Source: CAVTND01 sp963735955
Lineage (GTDB): Bacteria; Pseudomonadota; Gammaproteobacteria; Burkholderiales; Burkholderiaceae_F
Length of the DNA stretch: 64,000 nt
Direction of reading: 5' to 3'
Assembly: GCA_963735955.1 (NCBI GenBank)
Contig: CAVTND010000010.1
Span: 395,300-459,299 of the forward strand
Both the position numbers and the translations under genes were made by a program. The notes beneath the pieces are model-generated. The model had not been told where the DNA came from, searched no databases, and worked only from the letters and a program-made list of their open reading frames with translations. This document shows positions 44,190-53,634 of this stretch, in pieces. How positions within the stretch are numbered: the stretch's first letter is position 1; each line of letters begins with the position of its first letter.

Positions 44190-45935
44190 GTGGCGAGCAA
44201 CTACATCTGCGGCAACTTCTCGATGGCCGACGGTGGTGGCATGAGTCATCTCGGCCTGTCGACGGCGGCCGGCAACGCTGCTTCTCCTGCGAACAGGATT
44301 GTCAGCAACAAGTTCATCTTCAACCAGACCTTCAACCAACTCGCGGACCCGACTGGTGGCGGCCTGTTCATCGGTGGCCAGATTCCGGTGGGCGCCACCG
44401 CTGCCACGGGCACGGGCGACGTTGTGGCTGACAGCAACCTGTTCCAGGGCAATCAGGCCGGTGCAGGTGCCGGGGGGGCAGTGAGTATCGCCCGGACCCT
44501 TGGTGGCGACGACATCGTTCTCACCAACAACATGATCGTCAACAACGTGGCGGCCTACTTTGGCGGCGGCGTTGCCGTGACAGCCGGCGGAACCGGCGTG
44601 CGCTTGGTCAATAACACCATCGCAAGCAACGCCAGCACTGCGAGCAACCGGCAGGCGGGCGCATCGTCTGGCGCAGCGTCGACACCGCAAATCGCAGGTG
44701 TCGGGGTGTTTGGCGGGACGAACCCGACGTTGTTGAACAACATCCTCTGGGCCAACCAGTCGTACATCTACCTGATCAGCGGCACCACCAGCGGGTTGTT
44801 CAACCCGGGAACGACCGACGTCAACGCACCCGTGCTGACCGCTCAGTATCGCGACTTCGGTCGTGTGGATGCCGGTCCGGCGCTGGCGCCACGGTACAGC
44901 GTGCTGACGACGGGCGGCGTTGGGAATGTAGAGAACACAACCGGCTGCACGAACACGGCACCGACGAGCGGGACGGTCGTTTGCAACCGGCTTGCCGCGC
45001 CGCCGCCGCCGCCGCCGGCCAGCACCACGCTGTTTGTCAAGGCGAACAACTTCCAGTCGATCGTCGATCCGACGCATCCGGTGAACCTCGTCGACTCGAC
45101 CGTGTTGCTGCAGTCGGCGCTGACCTTCGACGAGGGCGGCAACTTCGTCAACGTGATCTTCAGTCCGCTCACGCTGTGGGACTCCGCCGGAGCGCTGCGT
45201 GCTGACTACCACCTCGGACCGACGGACGCCATTGCCACGAACAATGGCAGGGCGCGCGCAACTACTGGTGGCAACAACGTCGCAATCGGGGCGAACTTCG
45301 TGCCGACCGTGGACATCGACAATGAGCCGCGACCCACCGCCGTGGACATCGGTGCTGATGAACGCGCCGCGGCAGCGCTACCGCCGACGCTGACGTCGAT
45401 CAGTCCCAGCAGCGGAGCGCGCGGGGCGACGATCGGCGTCACTCTGAGTGGCACGAACCTGGCGAGCGCATCGGCGGTGACCGTGTCGGGTACCGGTGTG
45501 ACATGCGCCGTGACCTCGTCGACGGCCACATCGGTTGCGGCGAGCTGCACGATCGCCAGCACTGCTACGACGGGCACGAGGACGGTCAACGTCACCACGC
45601 CAGGCGGAACGAGCGGCAATGTGAACTTTACTGTCACGGCTCCTGCGCCGGTGCTGACTTCGATCAGTCCTACGTCCGGCGCACGGCCTCCGCTACTTCC
45701 CATTGGTGGCACGACCGTTGTGCCGGTGACCATCAGCGGGAGCAACCTGACCGGAGGAACCGTGAATGTGTCGGGTAACGGCATTCTTGTAAGCGGCGTG
45801 TCGGTGAACGCAGCCGGAACACAGGTCAACGCGACTTTCACAATCCTTCGGCTTCCAAATCCGACCGGCGCACATAACGTCACGGTCACCACGTCCGCCG
45901 GCATTAGCGGCGCCGTGACGTTCACCGTCAACTGA
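44190..45935 (+). CDS. C-terminal part of the large exported protein (beta-helix end and two IPT/TIG domains)
   Basis: The frame continues the beta-helix from ASNYICGNFSMADGGGMSHL through several N-rich turns (IVLTNNMIVNNVAAYFGGGVAV). A poly-Pro hinge lies near 45,000 and a choice-of-anchor-like segment ends VDIGADE. Two IPT/TIG immunoglobulin-like domains begin LTSISPSSGARGATIGVTLSG and LTSISPTSGARPP, and the protein ends FTVN. Such ends are common on secreted adhesion or matrix proteins. The first Met of this open frame is internal, not a real start. Confidence 0.75.
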   Translation: MASNYICGNFSMADGGGMSHLGLSTAAGNAASPANRIVSNKFIFNQTFNQLADPTGGGLFIGGQIPVGATAATGTGDVVADSNLFQGNQAGAGAGGAVSIARTLGGDDIVLTNNMIVNNVAAYFGGGVAVTAGGTGVRLVNNTIASNASTASNRQAGASSGAASTPQIAGVGVFGGTNPTLLNNILWANQSYIYLISGTTSGLFNPGTTDVNAPVLTAQYRDFGRVDAGPALAPRYSVLTTGGVGNVENTTGCTNTAPTSGTVVCNRLAAPPPPPPASTTLFVKANNFQSIVDPTHPVNLVDSTVLLQSALTFDEGGNFVNVIFSPLTLWDSAGALRADYHLGPTDAIATNNGRARATTGGNNVAIGANFVPTVDIDNEPRPTAVDIGADERAAAALPPTLTSISPSSGARGATIGVTLSGTNLASASAVTVSGTGVTCAVTSSTATSVAASCTIASTATTGTRTVNVTTPGGTSGNVNFTVTAPAPVLTSISPTSGARPPLLPIGGTTVVPVTISGSNLTGGTVNVSGNGILVSGVSVNAAGTQVNATFTILRLPNPTGAHNVTVTTSAGISGAVTFTVN

Positions 45936-46029
45936 TGTCGGGTCCGCGATGCTGTACAGACGACGCAATGCCTTGAACCTCTCCGCCGGGCAGTCGCCCG
46001 GTGGAGAACTGGACAGAAGGAGTAGCACC

Positions 46030-47277
46030 ATGATGGTCGCCACGACATTCCGCAGGCTGTCGCTCCCTCTGGCTGTCGCAGCGGCGCTCGGGGCATCCGC
46101 CAGCGCGGGCGCTGCGGTGTTCGTGCAATGCCCCGGCGACACCAACGGCGATGCTCGATGGACCGGCACCGAGGTGCGGCCCGCGAATACCGCCTGCATG
46201 CACCTCACGGCCGGAGACGGCTTCATCAGCATGGCCGACGGCAAGCCTCTGTACATCTTCGGGTTCGACAACGTCACCGGCCAGTTGCCGAGCTCGATCG
46301 GGCTCGACGTGCTGCCGGCGAAGTTCTCCGCGCCCACCATCGTGCTCAGGCAGAACGACCACTTCTACCTGACGCTGACCAACGTCGCGATGGCGATCAG
46401 GCCCGACCTGTTCGACCCACACACGGTCCACTTTCATGGCTTTCCGGAGCAGGCACCGGTGTTCGACGGCATGCCCGAGGGCTCGTTCGGGGTCAACATG
46501 GGCTCGTCGGTCACGTACTACTACAAGCTCAACGACCCCGGCACCTACATGTACCACTGCCACATGGAGGCCACCGAGCACATGCAGATGGGCATGCTGG
46601 GCAACCTGTACGTCACTCCCGCACAGGACGGAACTTCGATCCCTTACGACGGCAAGACGTACAACAAGTTCGTATTCAACGACGCCCTTGCTCCCACCGG
46701 CGGTGGCGCCGGCTCGACCGGCTACGACAAGGCCTATCCGCTGCAACTGGGGTCGATGGACCACAACTTCCACGACGCCAGCGAAGGCGTGCAGCCGCTG
46801 CCCTTCGCGAACATGCGGGACACCTACACGATGATCAACGGGCGCGGCTACCCCGATACGGTCAATCCGAATCCTCTGGATCCGCCGGGCCCGAAGGTTG
46901 ACTACCTCTTCCCCGTGGTGGCGGCTTCCTCGCAGGAGGTCAGCTCGCTGATCACGGCCACGAAAGGCGAGCGCATCCTGCTGCGGCTGTCGAACCTGAA
47001 CGTCACCAACTACTACACCATCACGGCCCAGGGTCTGCCGATGAAGGTCGTCGGCGCCGGCGCGCGGCAGTTGAAGGGGCCGGACGGCACGCTGCTGTAC
47101 TACGACACGGCCTCGGTCACGCTCGGCGGTGGCGAGTCGATGGAAGTGATGATCGACACAAGGCAGGTCGCGCCGGGGACTTACTTCCTCTACACGACCA
47201 ACCTCAATTTCCTGAGCAATTTCGAGCAGGACAACGGCGGCATGATGACCGAGATCGTCATCGCTGCGGCCCCGTAA
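46030..47277 (+). CDS. cupredoxin/multicopper-oxidase subunit with type 1 copper site (subunit A)
   Basis: A 415-residue exported protein (signal peptide to about residue 27; AAGGAG ribosome binding site). The first cupredoxin domain has HTVHFHG (H131, H134, H136) and the terminal MCO motif YHCHMEATEHMQMGM (H176, C177, H178, H184, M189), so it holds the type 1 Cys and half of the usual type 2/3 ligands. The spacing between HCH and the next His is five residues instead of the usual three. The second half is a cupredoxin-like domain without ligands. It is paired with subunit B just downstream, which carries a further HxxHxH and an HSH motif. Confidence 0.85.
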   Translation: MMVATTFRRLSLPLAVAAALGASASAGAAVFVQCPGDTNGDARWTGTEVRPANTACMHLTAGDGFISMADGKPLYIFGFDNVTGQLPSSIGLDVLPAKFSAPTIVLRQNDHFYLTLTNVAMAIRPDLFDPHTVHFHGFPEQAPVFDGMPEGSFGVNMGSSVTYYYKLNDPGTYMYHCHMEATEHMQMGMLGNLYVTPAQDGTSIPYDGKTYNKFVFNDALAPTGGGAGSTGYDKAYPLQLGSMDHNFHDASEGVQPLPFANMRDTYTMINGRGYPDTVNPNPLDPPGPKVDYLFPVVAASSQEVSSLITATKGERILLRLSNLNVTNYYTITAQGLPMKVVGAGARQLKGPDGTLLYYDTASVTLGGGESMEVMIDTRQVAPGTYFLYTTNLNFLSNFEQDNGGMMTEIVIAAAP

Positions 47278-47316
47278 TCCAGGGCAGGACCTACCCGGCA
47301 CAGCAGGAGAAGCGCA

Positions 47317-48744
47317 ATGAACACGACCAGGAAACACAAATCGCTGTCCAGGATGCTCGGGGCGGGACTCGCGGCGCTTCTGGTCTGTTTGGGTGCGTCG
47401 GCGCATGCCCGCGTCGTCGGCTGGATGGGAGATTGTGATCCCTGTGGAGTCGGGGCCGTGCGCACCTTTGACCTGACGGCCCGACACGACTTCGTCAGCA
47501 CCGCCGACGGCAACAGCCACTACGCCTGGGGCTACGCCCACGGCACTGCATTCCCGATGCAGCATCCCGGGCCGACCCTGATCGTGAACCAGGGCGATAC
47601 GGTGAAAGTCATCCTGCACAACGCGTTGCCGGTGCCGGTGTCGATCATCTTCCCCGGGCAGCAGGGGGTTGCCGCGACCGGAGGCAATCCGGGCTTGCTG
47701 ACACGCGAGGCGCCCGCGGTGCCCCTCACCGCGAATGATCCGGTAGAGGGCCCGACCTACAGCTTCGTCGCCTCGGCGCCCGGCACCTACCTGTACCACA
47801 GCGGCACCAACACCGATCTGCAGGTGGAAATGGGATTGGTGGGTGCGCTCATCGTGCGGCCGACGGGCTTCCAGCAGGGGACTGGCAGCGATCACCCGAA
47901 CCGCAAGGCCTACGAGCAAGCCGGCACTAACTACGACCGCGAGACGCTGTTCCTGCTGACCGAGATGGACCCGGCGATCCATCGGCAGGTGTACACGCAG
48001 GTGTTTGCCACGCCACCGCAGACGCCTGCGGTGGACACCAGCACGATTCGCCCCACCATGTGGTTCATCAACGGCCGCAATGCGCCGGACACGCTGCTGG
48101 AAGACTACGTGTACTGGCTGCCGACGCAGCCGTATAACGCGCTGCCGCGCATGCATCCCGGCGAGCGGCTGCTGATGCGCATCGTCAACGCCGGCCGCGA
48201 CCTGCACCCCTTCCACCACCACGGCAACCACGCGACGCCGATCGCCCGCGACGGCCGGGTGCTGTCGAGCAACCCAACGCTTCTCAGCCAAGCGCCGAAC
48301 CTGGTGTCGCCGGACTTCACCGTGCGCTCGGTGCCGGGCCAGACCATGGACCTGATCTTCGAGTGGACTGGCAAGGGCATCGGCTTCGACGTGTATGGCA
48401 CGGTCGCGCAAAACCCGCATACGTGCGACACCCCCGGCGGCTATCACAGTGTCCCCACCGACAGGAACTACCGCGAATGGTGCGGCGATCACAACAAACC
48501 CATTCCAGTGATCATCGCGGGCCAACTCGACCTCTCATTTGGCGAGAACTGGGGCGGTAGTCCCTACCTCGGCGCGCTCGGCGTGCTGCCTCAGGGGCAT
48601 CCGGGCCTCAACACGACAGGGGGCTACTACCACATGTGGCATTCCCACAATGAAAAGGAAGTGGTGACCGACGACATCTTCCCGGGGGGCATGATGACCA
48701 TGCTCATCATCGACGATTGGTCCATCGACCTGGATTCGGAATAG
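47317..48744 (+). CDS. cupredoxin/multicopper-oxidase subunit without type 1 Cys (subunit B)
   Basis: A 475-residue exported protein with a signal peptide (to about residue 31, AHA). The first domain is a cupredoxin lacking copper ligands (YLYHSGTNTDLQVEMG). The second has DLHPFHHHGNH (H297, H300, H301, H302, H305) and YHMWHSHNEKE (H439, H442, H444), i.e. type 2/3-type His clusters but no HCH Cys. Alone it could not be a classical MCO; with subunit A all four His clusters of an MCO are present. It follows subunit A after 39 bases. Confidence 0.85.
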   Translation: MNTTRKHKSLSRMLGAGLAALLVCLGASAHARVVGWMGDCDPCGVGAVRTFDLTARHDFVSTADGNSHYAWGYAHGTAFPMQHPGPTLIVNQGDTVKVILHNALPVPVSIIFPGQQGVAATGGNPGLLTREAPAVPLTANDPVEGPTYSFVASAPGTYLYHSGTNTDLQVEMGLVGALIVRPTGFQQGTGSDHPNRKAYEQAGTNYDRETLFLLTEMDPAIHRQVYTQVFATPPQTPAVDTSTIRPTMWFINGRNAPDTLLEDYVYWLPTQPYNALPRMHPGERLLMRIVNAGRDLHPFHHHGNHATPIARDGRVLSSNPTLLSQAPNLVSPDFTVRSVPGQTMDLIFEWTGKGIGFDVYGTVAQNPHTCDTPGGYHSVPTDRNYREWCGDHNKPIPVIIAGQLDLSFGENWGGSPYLGALGVLPQGHPGLNTTGGYYHMWHSHNEKEVVTDDIFPGGMMTMLIIDDWSIDLDSE

Positions 48745-48769
48745 ACGACGTAATCGTGGAGAGGCAATC

Positions 48770-50750
48770 ATGCGCACCGGAACACTCACACTTAAGCGTG
48801 GCACTGCGGCGCTGACCCTCGCCGTGCTGGCACTGGCCGGGAGCCAGGCGCTCGCCGCCGAATACTGGCTGAGGGCCGGGACGGCGATGGTGACGATGCC
48901 CGATACCGACCCAAGTTGCCATGTGGGGCTATGCCGACTGCTCACCAGGGCCGTTCACCGCCACGTGCGGAAGCGTCACAGTGCCGGGGCCTGCGCTGAC
49001 CGTGCTTTCCGGCGACGCGGCGTTGACGGTGCACTTGTTGAACAGCCTGCCCGCGGTGGGTGCGACGCCGACGCCGACCTCGTTGGTGATCAACGGGTTG
49101 ATCAAGCCGATGACGCCAGTGTGGGACACGGGCGCTACCGGGGCGCGGCCGTCGCCGACCGCGCGTGTGCGCTCGTTCGACGCAGAAGCTGCGCCAGGCG
49201 GCACGGCTGACTACACGTGGTCCAACGTCACTCCCGGCACCTATCTCTACCAGAGTGGCACGCAGCCGCAAGTGCAGGTGCAGATGGGCCTGTACGGGGC
49301 CCTGACCAAGAACGCGGCGGAGGCGACCGCAACCACGCCAGCCGCAGCCTATACGGGAGTCGCGTACGACAACCAGAAGACGCTGCTCTTCAGCGAGATC
49401 GATCCTGTCCTGCATGCGGCGGTCGCCACTGGCAGCTACGGCACCGCGCCCGGCCCGACCAGCACGTTCGACTACCAGCCGAAGTACTTCCTGATCAACG
49501 GCCAGCCCTACGCAACCGGCGCGCCGGTCATCGAGCCCGAGGGCAATCCGGGCCAGACGCTGCTGCGCCTGCTCAACGCAGGCCTGATCACCCACGTGCC
49601 GATGATCCAGGGCAACCGCTGGGAGGTGGTCGCCGAGGATGGCAAGCCCTATCCCTATCGCCTCAGTCAGTACACCGCGCTGCTGCCGGCCGCCAAGACC
49701 CTGGACCTGCGCCTGACTGCCGAGGTGGGTACGACGTACCCGATCATGGATCGCCGGCTCAATCTCTCGAACAACGGGGTGTCCGGTGGCGGAATGCTGG
49801 CGTTTCTTAGATGGGGTGCGCTGGCGCCGGTCGGCGGGGGCGTGGGCGGTGGCGCGGGCGGAGCGAACCAACCACCTGTTGCAAACGCCGATCCCTACGC
49901 TTCCGTCCCGGGCGTGACGCTCAATATTGCAGCGCCGGGCGTGTTGGCCAACGACACCGATTTGGATGTCAGCCAGACGATCAAGGCGGTCGCGGCCAGT
50001 GGAGCGACAAGCGGGGGCGGAACGTATGCGCTGAACGCCAACGGCTCATTCACCTACACGCCGCCGTCAGCCACGTTCGTCGGAGCCGACACTTTCACCT
50101 ACCGGGCGACGGACGGGCAGGCGCTGAGTGCCCTGCCCGCCGCGACGATCACGATCACGGTCGCGCCACCATTGGCTCCGAGCCTGGGTACGCCGCTCGA
50201 CGCCTTCGGCCGCGCCGACTCGAACAACCTGGGCGGGAGCTGGAGTCAGACCGCAAGCGAAGGCTCGTTGGCAAACGTGCAGATCAGCGGCGAACAGGCG
50301 ATCGCTGCAGCGATCGACCTCGGCGGTCTGGCCATCTGGAGTCTGGGTGGGCCTGCGAGTGTGTTTGGCCCGAACCAGTATGCGGCGTTCACCACGTCCG
50401 CGCATGAAAAGTCGGCCTTGATACTCAAGGCCCGCGGGGGCTCCCTGGCCTCGCCGGATACCTACATCCGCGTGCGCCGCGAAGGCAGTCAGATCGTCGT
50501 GGCTACGCTGATGGGTGGCAGCACTGCAGCGCTGTTCGTGAGGCAGGCGGGCTTTCCGGCGGGCAGCGGCGGCAATCCGCTGAGTGCCGCGGTGGACGCG
50601 AAGGGCTTGGTGACCGTGTTCCAGGGTGGCAGCTACGTCGGCGGCGTGCAGCTTCCGGACGTGCCCGCGTGGAAGGGCGATGGCAGGATCGGCATCCAGC
50701 TCCAGACCCAGGGCGCAACGATCGACAACTTCATCGGTGGCAACCTCTGA
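48770..50750 (+). CDS. cupredoxin-fold protein with cadherin-like domain, one frameshift (subunit C)
   Basis: The first 50 or so codons (signal peptide MRTGTLTLKRGTAALTLAVL...) are in one frame; from about 48,915 the protein continues in another frame (MWGYADCSPGPF) to 50750, giving about 660 residues. The cupredoxin domains resemble those of subunit B (YLYQSGTQPQVQVQMG) but have lost all copper ligands. A bacterial cadherin/VCBS-like domain (PPVANADPYA...GVLANDTDLD) and a C-terminal LamG-like sheet domain follow. It is probably a structural or surface-binding partner of subunits A and B. The frameshift may be an error. Confidence 0.78.
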
Positions 50751-50840
50751 TGGAAGACCGCACGACGCCATAACCAAGCCAATTCATTGCCCTCTCCGCC
50801 GGACACGGCCGTTTGGCGGAGCACCTGCACGAGGACGGTC

Positions 50841-51347
50841 ATGAACACGGCTCAGCTCCGGTTTTCGCGAAGCGTGCCGAGACAGGTACGGCTTTGGAGT
50901 GTGGTCGCCAGCCTGGCGATCGCCGCAGTCGCGCTGCAATTGACCGGCTGCGCGAGTGCTCCCGCGCGGCCTGCCGCAGCCGAGGCAGTTCAAGGCGAGC
51001 AGTCTGAGGTGGAGGCGGCCTACGGGATCAAGGTCGAGGGTCTGAACCTTTCAGCGGCCGGCTCGATGCTCGACTTCCGCTATCGCGTGGTCGATCCGGC
51101 CAAGGCGGCGCCGCTGCTCAGCCAGAAACTGAAACCCTATCTGCTCGACGAGGCACGCAGTGCAAAACTCGGTGTCCCGGTGACACCCGTGCTTGGGCAG
51201 ATCCGCCAGACCTCGCGCAACAATGTGATCCATACCGACCGCACCTATTTCATCATGTTCGGCAATCCGGGCAAGGCGGTGCAAAGCGGCGACAAGGTGT
51301 CGCTGCTGCTGGGCGAGGTGAAGATCACCGATCTCGTGGTTCGCTAG
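50841..51347 (+). CDS. putative lipoprotein of the copper cluster
   Basis: A 168-residue protein with a lipobox (LQLTGCASA) near residue 36 after an N-terminal helix. The mature part has one compact domain (VEGLNLSAAGSMLDFRYRVVDPAKAAPLL and TDRTYFIMFGNPGKAVQSGDKVSLLLG), without Cys or His clusters. I do not recognise its family. Being inside the operon, it may anchor or assist the exported copper proteins. Confidence 0.7.
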   Translation: MNTAQLRFSRSVPRQVRLWSVVASLAIAAVALQLTGCASAPARPAAAEAVQGEQSEVEAAYGIKVEGLNLSAAGSMLDFRYRVVDPAKAAPLLSQKLKPYLLDEARSAKLGVPVTPVLGQIRQTSRNNVIHTDRTYFIMFGNPGKAVQSGDKVSLLLGEVKITDLVVR

Positions 51348-51404
51348 CGGCCGTTTATCTGCGCTCGTGGTCCGATGGCGCCCGCATGACTAAGATGCGT
51401 TGAA

Positions 51405-52982
51405 ATGCGGCCCCACTTCCACACTCCTGCGGCACACATCGTCGCGGCCCTGTGCCTGGGGCTGGTGGCGAGCATCGCACCGGCCGCCGTGGTCGCCCCG
51501 GCGCTCGAGCGCGCCATGGCTATGCGGGGCACGCATGCCGACACTGCCGTGATCCTGCGCTTCACCGACCCGCTTGATCTTCAGCCCTTCGCCGTCACCG
51601 ACCGACGCGAACGCGACAACCGGCTGTTGCTGGCGCTCAAGGCACGCGCCGCGCGCAACCGGGCCGCCGTTGAGCCACTGCTGGTGGCGAACGACGCGCA
51701 ACGTATCAGGGATCTGTGGATCATCAACGGGCTCGCAGCGACAGTGCCCGCGGTGGCGGTAAAGGAACTCGCAATGTATCCGGGGGTTGAGCGCATCGAG
51801 CTCGACTCATTCGTGCAGCACGCCCGCTCGCAACGCACGCCGCCGCCGCGCACGCCGCCCCATCGCCAGCGCGATCCGGCGCCGGCTGCAGCCGCCCCGC
51901 CGCCGGAGCTGCCAGCGGTTCAGACCACGCGCGCGACGCCGGGCTGGAACATGGTTGCCATCCGGGCGCCCGAGTTGTGGGCACTGGGTCACACCGGCAA
52001 GGGCGTGGTGGTCGCAACGATGGACACCGGCGTCGATCTCCGGCATCCGGCCTTGCAGCGCAATTGGCGCGGGGGTGCAAACAGTTGGTTTGATCCGCAT
52101 GGCGAGGAAAGCGCGCCCTACGACGCGCTCGGCCATGGCACGCAGGCGATGAGTGTGATCCTGGGTGGGTCGGCGCTGGGCGTGGCGCCGGACGCCCGCT
52201 GGATCTCGGTGCGGATGTTCAACAGCGCCGGGCGCGCGAGCATGAGCGACATTCATCTCGCGTTTCAGTGGCTCATGGATCCAGACGGCGATCCGGCGAC
52301 GCTCGACGCGCCCGATATTGTCAACGCATCATGGACGCTGACCGGCAGTGCGGCAGGCACGTGCCATCTGGAGTTCAGCCGTGACATCGCGGCGCTGAAG
52401 GCCGCTGGCATTGCGGTCGTATTCGCCGCCGGCAACGACGGACCTGCACCGGGCACGAGCAGCAGCCCCGGCGACAATCCGGGTGTCTTGTCGGTTGGTG
52501 CGGTGGATACCGATCTCGCGATCGCGCGCCAGTCGAGCCGCGGCCCATCGGCCTGCGACGGGGCAGTATTTCCCAAACTGGTGGCGCCGGGGCTAAGTGT
52601 TCGAACCGCGGACCTCTCGCATGGTGGGGTGCTGACGTACACGACCGTGTCGGGCAGCTCGCTGGCGGCTCCACATGTCTCTGGAGTGCTGGCGTTGCTT
52701 GCTGGAGCGTTTCAAGCCGCGTCGGTGGCCGAGCTGGAGGCTGCGCTTGTGCGCGGGGCCAGAGACCTCGGCGATGCGGGGCCGGACAACCGCTATGGGT
52801 ATGGGTTCGTGTATGCCCTGGCGGCGTTCAAGGCGTTACAGGACGCACGCGGATCGGTTTCGAACAGCGCGACGGTGCCTGTTGGTCCGGTGGACGTGGC
52901 CAGTCGAAGTGCTTCGCGTCCAGTTCAAGTACGCACCGTGTCTGAGGATGCCGGACAGGTATCCGGGATGCCCGAACGTTGA
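51405..52982 (+). CDS. exported S8 family serine protease (subtilisin-like)
   Basis: A 525-residue protein with a signal peptide, a propeptide-like region (about 45-140), a Pro/Arg-rich hinge and a subtilisin domain. The triad is visible as D207 (VVATMDTGVDLRHP), H244 (GHGTQAMSVILGG) and S419 (SGSSLAAPHVSGVLALL), with the oxyanion Asn in VFAAGNDGPAPG. The layout resembles bacillopeptidase F-like enzymes. In this cluster it may mature the large exported protein or the copper proteins; that is inference from position only. Confidence 0.92.
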   Translation: MRPHFHTPAAHIVAALCLGLVASIAPAAVVAPALERAMAMRGTHADTAVILRFTDPLDLQPFAVTDRRERDNRLLLALKARAARNRAAVEPLLVANDAQRIRDLWIINGLAATVPAVAVKELAMYPGVERIELDSFVQHARSQRTPPPRTPPHRQRDPAPAAAAPPPELPAVQTTRATPGWNMVAIRAPELWALGHTGKGVVVATMDTGVDLRHPALQRNWRGGANSWFDPHGEESAPYDALGHGTQAMSVILGGSALGVAPDARWISVRMFNSAGRASMSDIHLAFQWLMDPDGDPATLDAPDIVNASWTLTGSAAGTCHLEFSRDIAALKAAGIAVVFAAGNDGPAPGTSSSPGDNPGVLSVGAVDTDLAIARQSSRGPSACDGAVFPKLVAPGLSVRTADLSHGGVLTYTTVSGSSLAAPHVSGVLALLAGAFQAASVAELEAALVRGARDLGDAGPDNRYGYGFVYALAAFKALQDARGSVSNSATVPVGPVDVASRSASRPVQVRTVSEDAGQVSGMPER

Positions 52983-53007
52983 ATCGTTTCACTGTGAGGC
53001 TACAACC

Positions 53008-53634
53008 ATGAACACTCGTCTGATGTCGTTCGCGCGAGTTCTGGCCCTCCCCTGCGTCGCCGGCGGCGTGTTGATTCTTGCGAGCGCCGCGCTGGCCCAC
53101 GACGCCAAGGAGCACGCTGCCCACATGGCAATGGCTGCGACGGGAGACTACAAGAGCTCCATGCGCTCGTATGCGATTCCGGACGTAACGCTGATCGATG
53201 CCGACGGGCGCAACGTGCGCCTGCGGGACCTGTTGGCGAGCGGGGATCCGGTCCTGATGAATTTCATCTTCACCACCTGCGGCGCGATCTGTCCGGTGAT
53301 GAGCAAGATTTTTTCCGAGGTGCCCGGCAGGCTCGGCGCGCAAGCGGGCAAGCTGCGCATGGTTTCCATTTCCATCGATCCGGAGAACGACACGCCCGCA
53401 CAGCTCAAGTCCTACTCCAAATCGTACGGGGCCACGGCGCGCTGGACCTTTCTCACCGGGCGCGTGGAGGACGTCAAGACGATACAGCTCGCCTTCGACA
53501 ACTACCGCGGGGACAAGATGAACCACGAGCCGCTGACCCTGCTGCACCCGGCGCCGGGCAAAGCCTGGGTTCGCATTGACGGCTTTGCAAGTTCGGAAGA
53601 CCTCGCAAAGGAATATCGCAAGGTGGTGAAGTAG
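53008..53634 (+). CDS. SCO1/SenC-type copper chaperone
   Basis: A 208-residue protein with an N-terminal helix/signal and a thioredoxin-fold SCO domain. The copper-binding pair is C91 and C95 (TTCGAICPVMS), and the conserved third ligand His is probably H173 (GDKMNHEPLTLLH). Before the domain is a His/Met-rich segment (HDAKEHAAHMAMAA), itself a likely copper site. SCO proteins deliver copper or adjust thiols during copper-site assembly in the periplasm; here the MCO subunits upstream are the obvious clients. The frame is open upstream, but the ATG at 53008 starts the signal. Confidence 0.92.
   Translation: MNTRLMSFARVLALPCVAGGVLILASAALAHDAKEHAAHMAMAATGDYKSSMRSYAIPDVTLIDADGRNVRLRDLLASGDPVLMNFIFTTCGAICPVMSKIFSEVPGRLGAQAGKLRMVSISIDPENDTPAQLKSYSKSYGATARWTFLTGRVEDVKTIQLAFDNYRGDKMNHEPLTLLHPAPGKAWVRIDGFASSEDLAKEYRKVVK

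Noticed and set aside
45928..48525. An 865-codon open frame on the minus strand across the copper subunit genes
   Set aside because: It is antisense to two cupredoxin genes with clear motifs and its translation is Arg/His-rich low-information sequence, as expected of a GC-rich shadow frame.
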